DNA from: Christensenella sp964494645
GTDB lineage: Bacteria; Bacillota; Clostridia; Christensenellales; Christensenellaceae
Length of the DNA: 64,000 nt
Assembly (NCBI GenBank): GCA_964494645.1
Contig: CAZBSH010000002.1
Coordinates: 1-64,000 of the forward strand
Direction: 5' to 3'
The notes below the pieces were generated by a model. That model had not been told where the DNA came from, did no database searches, and saw nothing but the letters and a program-made list of their open reading frames with translations. The position numbers were made by a program, and so were the translations under genes. Below, piece after piece: positions 61,188-64,000 of this stretch. Within the stretch, counting starts at the first letter, position 1. Every line of letters begins with the position of its first letter.

Positions 61188-62285
61188 ATGAAAAATCTTT
61201 TGGAACAAGCAATGCAAAATTTAGAAGGTGCACAACTGCGGGAAAAAACGATCACGCTTGGGTTTGATGGCTGTTCGGATTCCATTTGCAGGGCGGTACG
61301 CAAAAAAGACCGGGAATCGGTGGAGTTCTTTGAGACGATGGCGGAATTTGGCGATTACCTTTCTTCCAAAAGCGGGGTGAGCTGCAGCATAGAATTGGAT
61401 GAAAGTATTCGTAAGCCCGGCGGCAATTGCGCTATTTTTGCAAACGCTGTCAGCGAATGTGACGTAAAAACATCTGTGGTTGGTCTGTTTGGAAAAAACC
61501 AGATCAACGATGTGTTTGACGAAATGCGCGAAAAGTGTGAGCTTTACAGCTACGGAAACAACGCGATCGCCATGTCTCTGGAGTTCAGAGACGGGAAAGT
61601 GATGCTTTCCCCAAATGTGAAAATGAAGCATGACGTGTGGGAACAGATCGTTGACTGTATCGGCGAAGAAAAACTGAACGCTATATTCGCAGAAGCTGAT
61701 ATGTTGGCGCTCGTCAACTGGAGTGAGCTGGAATATGCTTCGTACTTGTGGGAAAAGCTTTATGTGTATCTTGCGAAAACGCCGGACAAATCAAAAGAGA
61801 TTTTTGTCGATCTGGCGGATTGTTCCCGCCGCTCTAAAGCGGATATTCGTGAGATGCTCGACATCCTCGAAAGGTTTGCCACCGTGAGGACGGTGATATT
61901 GAGCCTTAACGAAAACGAGGCAATGGAAATAGGGAAGATGCTCTTTACAGAGGAGGTTTCCGGCTACAGCGAATTGTGCGGGAGGCTGGGAGAAAAGATT
62001 GCGGTTGACGGTGTCGTACTGCACAGTTGCAGAGATTGTTTTTCCTGCATTGACCAACGGATCTATGCTTTGCCTACGCAGTTTAACAAAGCGCCGAAGC
62101 TGCTGACAGGAGCGGGTGATAATTTTAACGCCGGATATGCGCTGGGAAGATTGTGCGGCGCGTCGAGCGATGTGTGCAATGTTTATGGGAACGCGATGTC
62201 CAGCTATTATATCATGCATGGAGAAAGCCCAAACACCGCACAGCTAAAAGAGCACATCAAACAATGGTATAGCAGTTTGGAATAG
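61188..62285 (+). CDS. PfkB-family carbohydrate kinase
   Basis: About 365 residues from the ATG at 61188. The C-terminal PfkB signature LTGAGDNFNAGYALG with catalytic Asp is clear, and the N-terminal region has IRKPGGNCAIFANA, the sugar-binding GG motif. The middle is longer than in ribokinase (about 310 residues). It probably phosphorylates the sugar delivered by the following ABC importer to supply the NagB-like enzyme. Specificity is not readable. Confidence 0.88.
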   Translation: MKNLLEQAMQNLEGAQLREKTITLGFDGCSDSICRAVRKKDRESVEFFETMAEFGDYLSSKSGVSCSIELDESIRKPGGNCAIFANAVSECDVKTSVVGLFGKNQINDVFDEMREKCELYSYGNNAIAMSLEFRDGKVMLSPNVKMKHDVWEQIVDCIGEEKLNAIFAEADMLALVNWSELEYASYLWEKLYVYLAKTPDKSKEIFVDLADCSRRSKADIREMLDILERFATVRTVILSLNENEAMEIGKMLFTEEVSGYSELCGRLGEKIAVDGVVLHSCRDCFSCIDQRIYALPTQFNKAPKLLTGAGDNFNAGYALGRLCGASSDVCNVYGNAMSSYYIMHGESPNTAQLKEHIKQWYSSLE

Positions 62286-62330
62286 ACATTCCAAAATCAA
62301 TAAATCATAAAGAAGAAGAGAGGAAAGAAA

Positions 62331-63488
62331 ATGAAAAAAATTACATTTGCAGTAGTTATGCTGCTGGTACTGGCCATGGTGGCTACGGCATGCGCGCCCG
62401 CTCCGGCACAGCAGCCCGCGTCCGAAGAGCCCGCAGCAACACAATCGGCGGTGTCGTCTGAGCCAAGTGAGGCAAGTGAATCCGCTTCCGCTCCGGCAGA
62501 AGGCACAGAGGTAAAACCGCTCAAGGTTGGGCTTTCCAACACATTCATGTATCCATGGCGCGCACAAATGATCGACGATGTGATGCGTGTGTTTGAAAAC
62601 TACAAAGGCAAAGGCTGGGTGGAGGGAGACCTCATCGTGCAACATGCAGGTACGGATACAAACGCGCAGATCGCGCAGATCCGTAACATGGTGAACGACG
62701 GTATCGACGTATTACTGATCAACCCTATCTCTGCTGATGGTCTCAATGAGGTGGCTGAAGAAGCGGTCGCAAAGGGCGTCACGGTGGTTGCGTTTGATCA
62801 GGCGATTTCCGCGGAAGGCGTATACAATGTAACGATCGACCACTATAAATGGGGATTCCAGTTTGCGGATTGGCTGGCAAACGCGATTGGCAAAGAGGGT
62901 GAAGTGGCATATATTGAAGGGATGCCCGGTAATCCGGCAAATGACGATCGTGTCAAAGGCTGGAAAGACGCGCTCGCGCAATATCCTGACGTTAAGATCG
63001 TAGGGACGGCAGTAGGCAACTGGGACAACCCGGGCGGACAAAAGGCGGCTTCGCAATTGATCGCGACAAATCCGAACCTGAAAGGTATCCTTTCTATGGA
63101 TGGCATGGCAGTAGGGATCTTCAATGCGTTGAAATCTGCGAAAAAAATCGACAGCATCATATCCACAGGAGAAACGCAAGTAGCAGGGCTTAAGGAATGG
63201 AAGGCGATCCGTGAAGACTATCCGGAATTCAAATCCTTTGGTATCGTCAACCCGCCGGGAATCGCAGCAACAGCACTTGGTTTTGCGGTACGTATTGCGC
63301 AGGGTAAGGAATTCCAGGGCGAGTTTGTCAACGGGAACACCTATCTTTACGATGTATCGGTCAAAGTAGACGAAAACAATTTTGATGAATTTTATACACA
63401 GTATGTAGAAACAGAAGGTCGCCCGGACTCTTATTATCCGGACGAATGGATGGACGAAGAAGAATTGGACGCATTGTTCAGCAAGTAA
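62331..63488 (+). CDS. Sugar-binding lipoprotein of a second ABC importer
   Basis: 385 residues. Lipobox ATAC (Cys at residue 21), an Ala/Ser/Glu/Pro-rich linker to about 60, then a Peripla_BP_4 domain (LKVGLSNTFMYPWRAQMIDD). It has NPISADGLNEV and VAFDQAIS typical of ribose-type binding proteins. GAGAGGAAAG precedes the ATG. It binds the substrate of the partial ATPase encoded next. Confidence 0.93.
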   Translation: MKKITFAVVMLLVLAMVATACAPAPAQQPASEEPAATQSAVSSEPSEASESASAPAEGTEVKPLKVGLSNTFMYPWRAQMIDDVMRVFENYKGKGWVEGDLIVQHAGTDTNAQIAQIRNMVNDGIDVLLINPISADGLNEVAEEAVAKGVTVVAFDQAISAEGVYNVTIDHYKWGFQFADWLANAIGKEGEVAYIEGMPGNPANDDRVKGWKDALAQYPDVKIVGTAVGNWDNPGGQKAASQLIATNPNLKGILSMDGMAVGIFNALKSAKKIDSIISTGETQVAGLKEWKAIREDYPEFKSFGIVNPPGIAATALGFAVRIAQGKEFQGEFVNGNTYLYDVSVKVDENNFDEFYTQYVETEGRPDSYYPDEWMDEEELDALFSK

Positions 63489-63522
63489 AAATGCCCGAGG
63501 ATGCAGGCATGGAGGGGAAAAC

Positions 63523-64000
63523 ATGAACACATTAGAGGTGAAAGGGATCAGCAAGCATTTCGGGGGCGTGGTTGCCTTAAGCGAAGCCAGCATGGAAATT
63601 GCACAAGGCACGGTATGTGGGCTTCTTGGAGCCAATGGCTCCGGGAAAACAACGCTGTCCCGCGTGATTTCGGGCCTTTACTGCGCGGACGGGGGGGAAA
63701 TCCTTTTTGAAGGAGAACCTGTTACGATCCGCTCCACAAAGCAGGCGCGCGAGATCGGTATCGCCATGGCACACCAGAATTTGAGTTTGGTAAACGATAT
63801 GACGGTGTGGGAAAACATCTGCATGGGCAACGAGAAGAAGAAAGGGATAGTGATAGATAGCCGTGAGCTGCAAAAGCAGGCAAAACAGGCGCTCGAGCGA
63901 TTTGGTCTAAAAGGCTTTGAGATGCTTAAGGTCAGCGAACTTTCTCCTTCCCAGAAGCAACTGGTGGAAATATGCAAAGCGGTATCCTTAAAACCCAAAC
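63523..64000 (+). CDS. Sugar ABC importer ATPase, RbsA type, cut by right edge
   Basis: First 159 residues from the ATG at 63523 (GGAGGGG upstream), open to the end. Walker A GANGSGKTTLSRV near residue 35 and the Q-loop region IAMAHQNLS; the signature of domain 1 reads LSPSQKQLVEICKAV. It pairs with the binding protein 35 bp upstream. The second nucleotide-binding domain and the permease lie outside the window. Confidence 0.9.
   Translation, partial: MNTLEVKGISKHFGGVVALSEASMEIAQGTVCGLLGANGSGKTTLSRVISGLYCADGGEILFEGEPVTIRSTKQAREIGIAMAHQNLSLVNDMTVWENICMGNEKKKGIVIDSRELQKQAKQALERFGLKGFEMLKVSELSPSQKQLVEICKAVSLKPK

Noticed and set aside
62712..63635. 307-residue minus-strand frame opposite the second binding protein
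   Set aside because: Antisense shadow with no ribosome binding site and unnatural composition.
1..64000. CRISPR arrays, tRNA/rRNA genes, insertion sequences, prophage, restriction systems
   Set aside because: Looked for regular repeats, cloverleaf ends and transposase, integrase or methylase motifs; none seen.

Overview
The window reads as a chromosomal segment of a strictly anaerobic, low-to-mid GC Gram-positive bacterium, most likely a Clostridia-class member of the Bacillota. The reasons are strong Shine-Dalgarno sites with ATG/GTG/TTG starts, many lipoproteins, oxygen-sensitive glycyl radical enzymes (GREs) with their radical-SAM activases, FabV, NhaC and Rbs-type sugar ABC transporters. 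I see no rRNA, tRNA, CRISPR array, insertion sequence or prophage. A run of 100 N (38979-39078) marks an assembly gap. The first and last genes are cut by the window edges.

Layout. 1-11.1 kb is a mixed region: a 5'-cut M13 peptidase, two broken genes, a DUF4097-type lipoprotein facing a MerR regulator across a MerR-type promoter, a PAS-PAS-GGDEF protein, UV-damage endonuclease, a MerR/carboxymuconolactone-decarboxylase-like pair, an ACT/phenylacetate-CoA-ligase pair and an NhaC antiporter. 11.2-32.8 kb is the most interesting part: a LacI-type regulator, GRE 1 with activase, a Rbs-type ABC importer, a Gfo/Idh/MocA dehydrogenase, GRE 2 with activase, a SorC regulator, a ribulose-phosphate-3-epimerase-like protein and a zinc alcohol dehydrogenase. 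ACACGTGT-centred palindromes occur upstream of lacI, the importer and GRE 2, and suggest one regulon. Embedded on the opposite strand (16.0-19.9 kb) is a tightly coupled DUF1326 / DUF4418 / FtsX / ABC / DUF2182 operon of unknown, possibly metal-related, function.

32.8-44.6 kb holds an SDR/metallo-beta-lactamase-fold pair, a YhbD-like regulator with a bactofilin, a radical-SAM/DUF4130 DNA-repair pair, a TipA-type MerR, a GH3 lipoprotein, a DUF5131/metallopeptidase pair, MscS, DsrE, OsmC and GDPD proteins. 44.7-52.6 kb is a pentose/deoxysugar area: a FucI-like isomerase with DUF4867 diverges from a LacI regulator plus xylulokinase, with matching operators after both start sites; then CrcB under a fluoride riboswitch, a D-lyxose isomerase and an FSA-type transaldolase. 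52.6-64 kb carries FabV, a flavin-binding/ferredoxin fusion, a methyltransferase, a HAD phosphatase, glycogen phosphorylase, and a ROK regulator with a NagB-like protein, a PfkB kinase and a second sugar ABC importer that runs off the right edge.

Functionally the window describes a saccharolytic anaerobe with several separately regulated sugar or polyol uptake and breakdown modules. The twin-GRE module, whose substrate cannot be read from the sequence, and the DUF1326-DUF2182 operon are the best candidates for undescribed biology.
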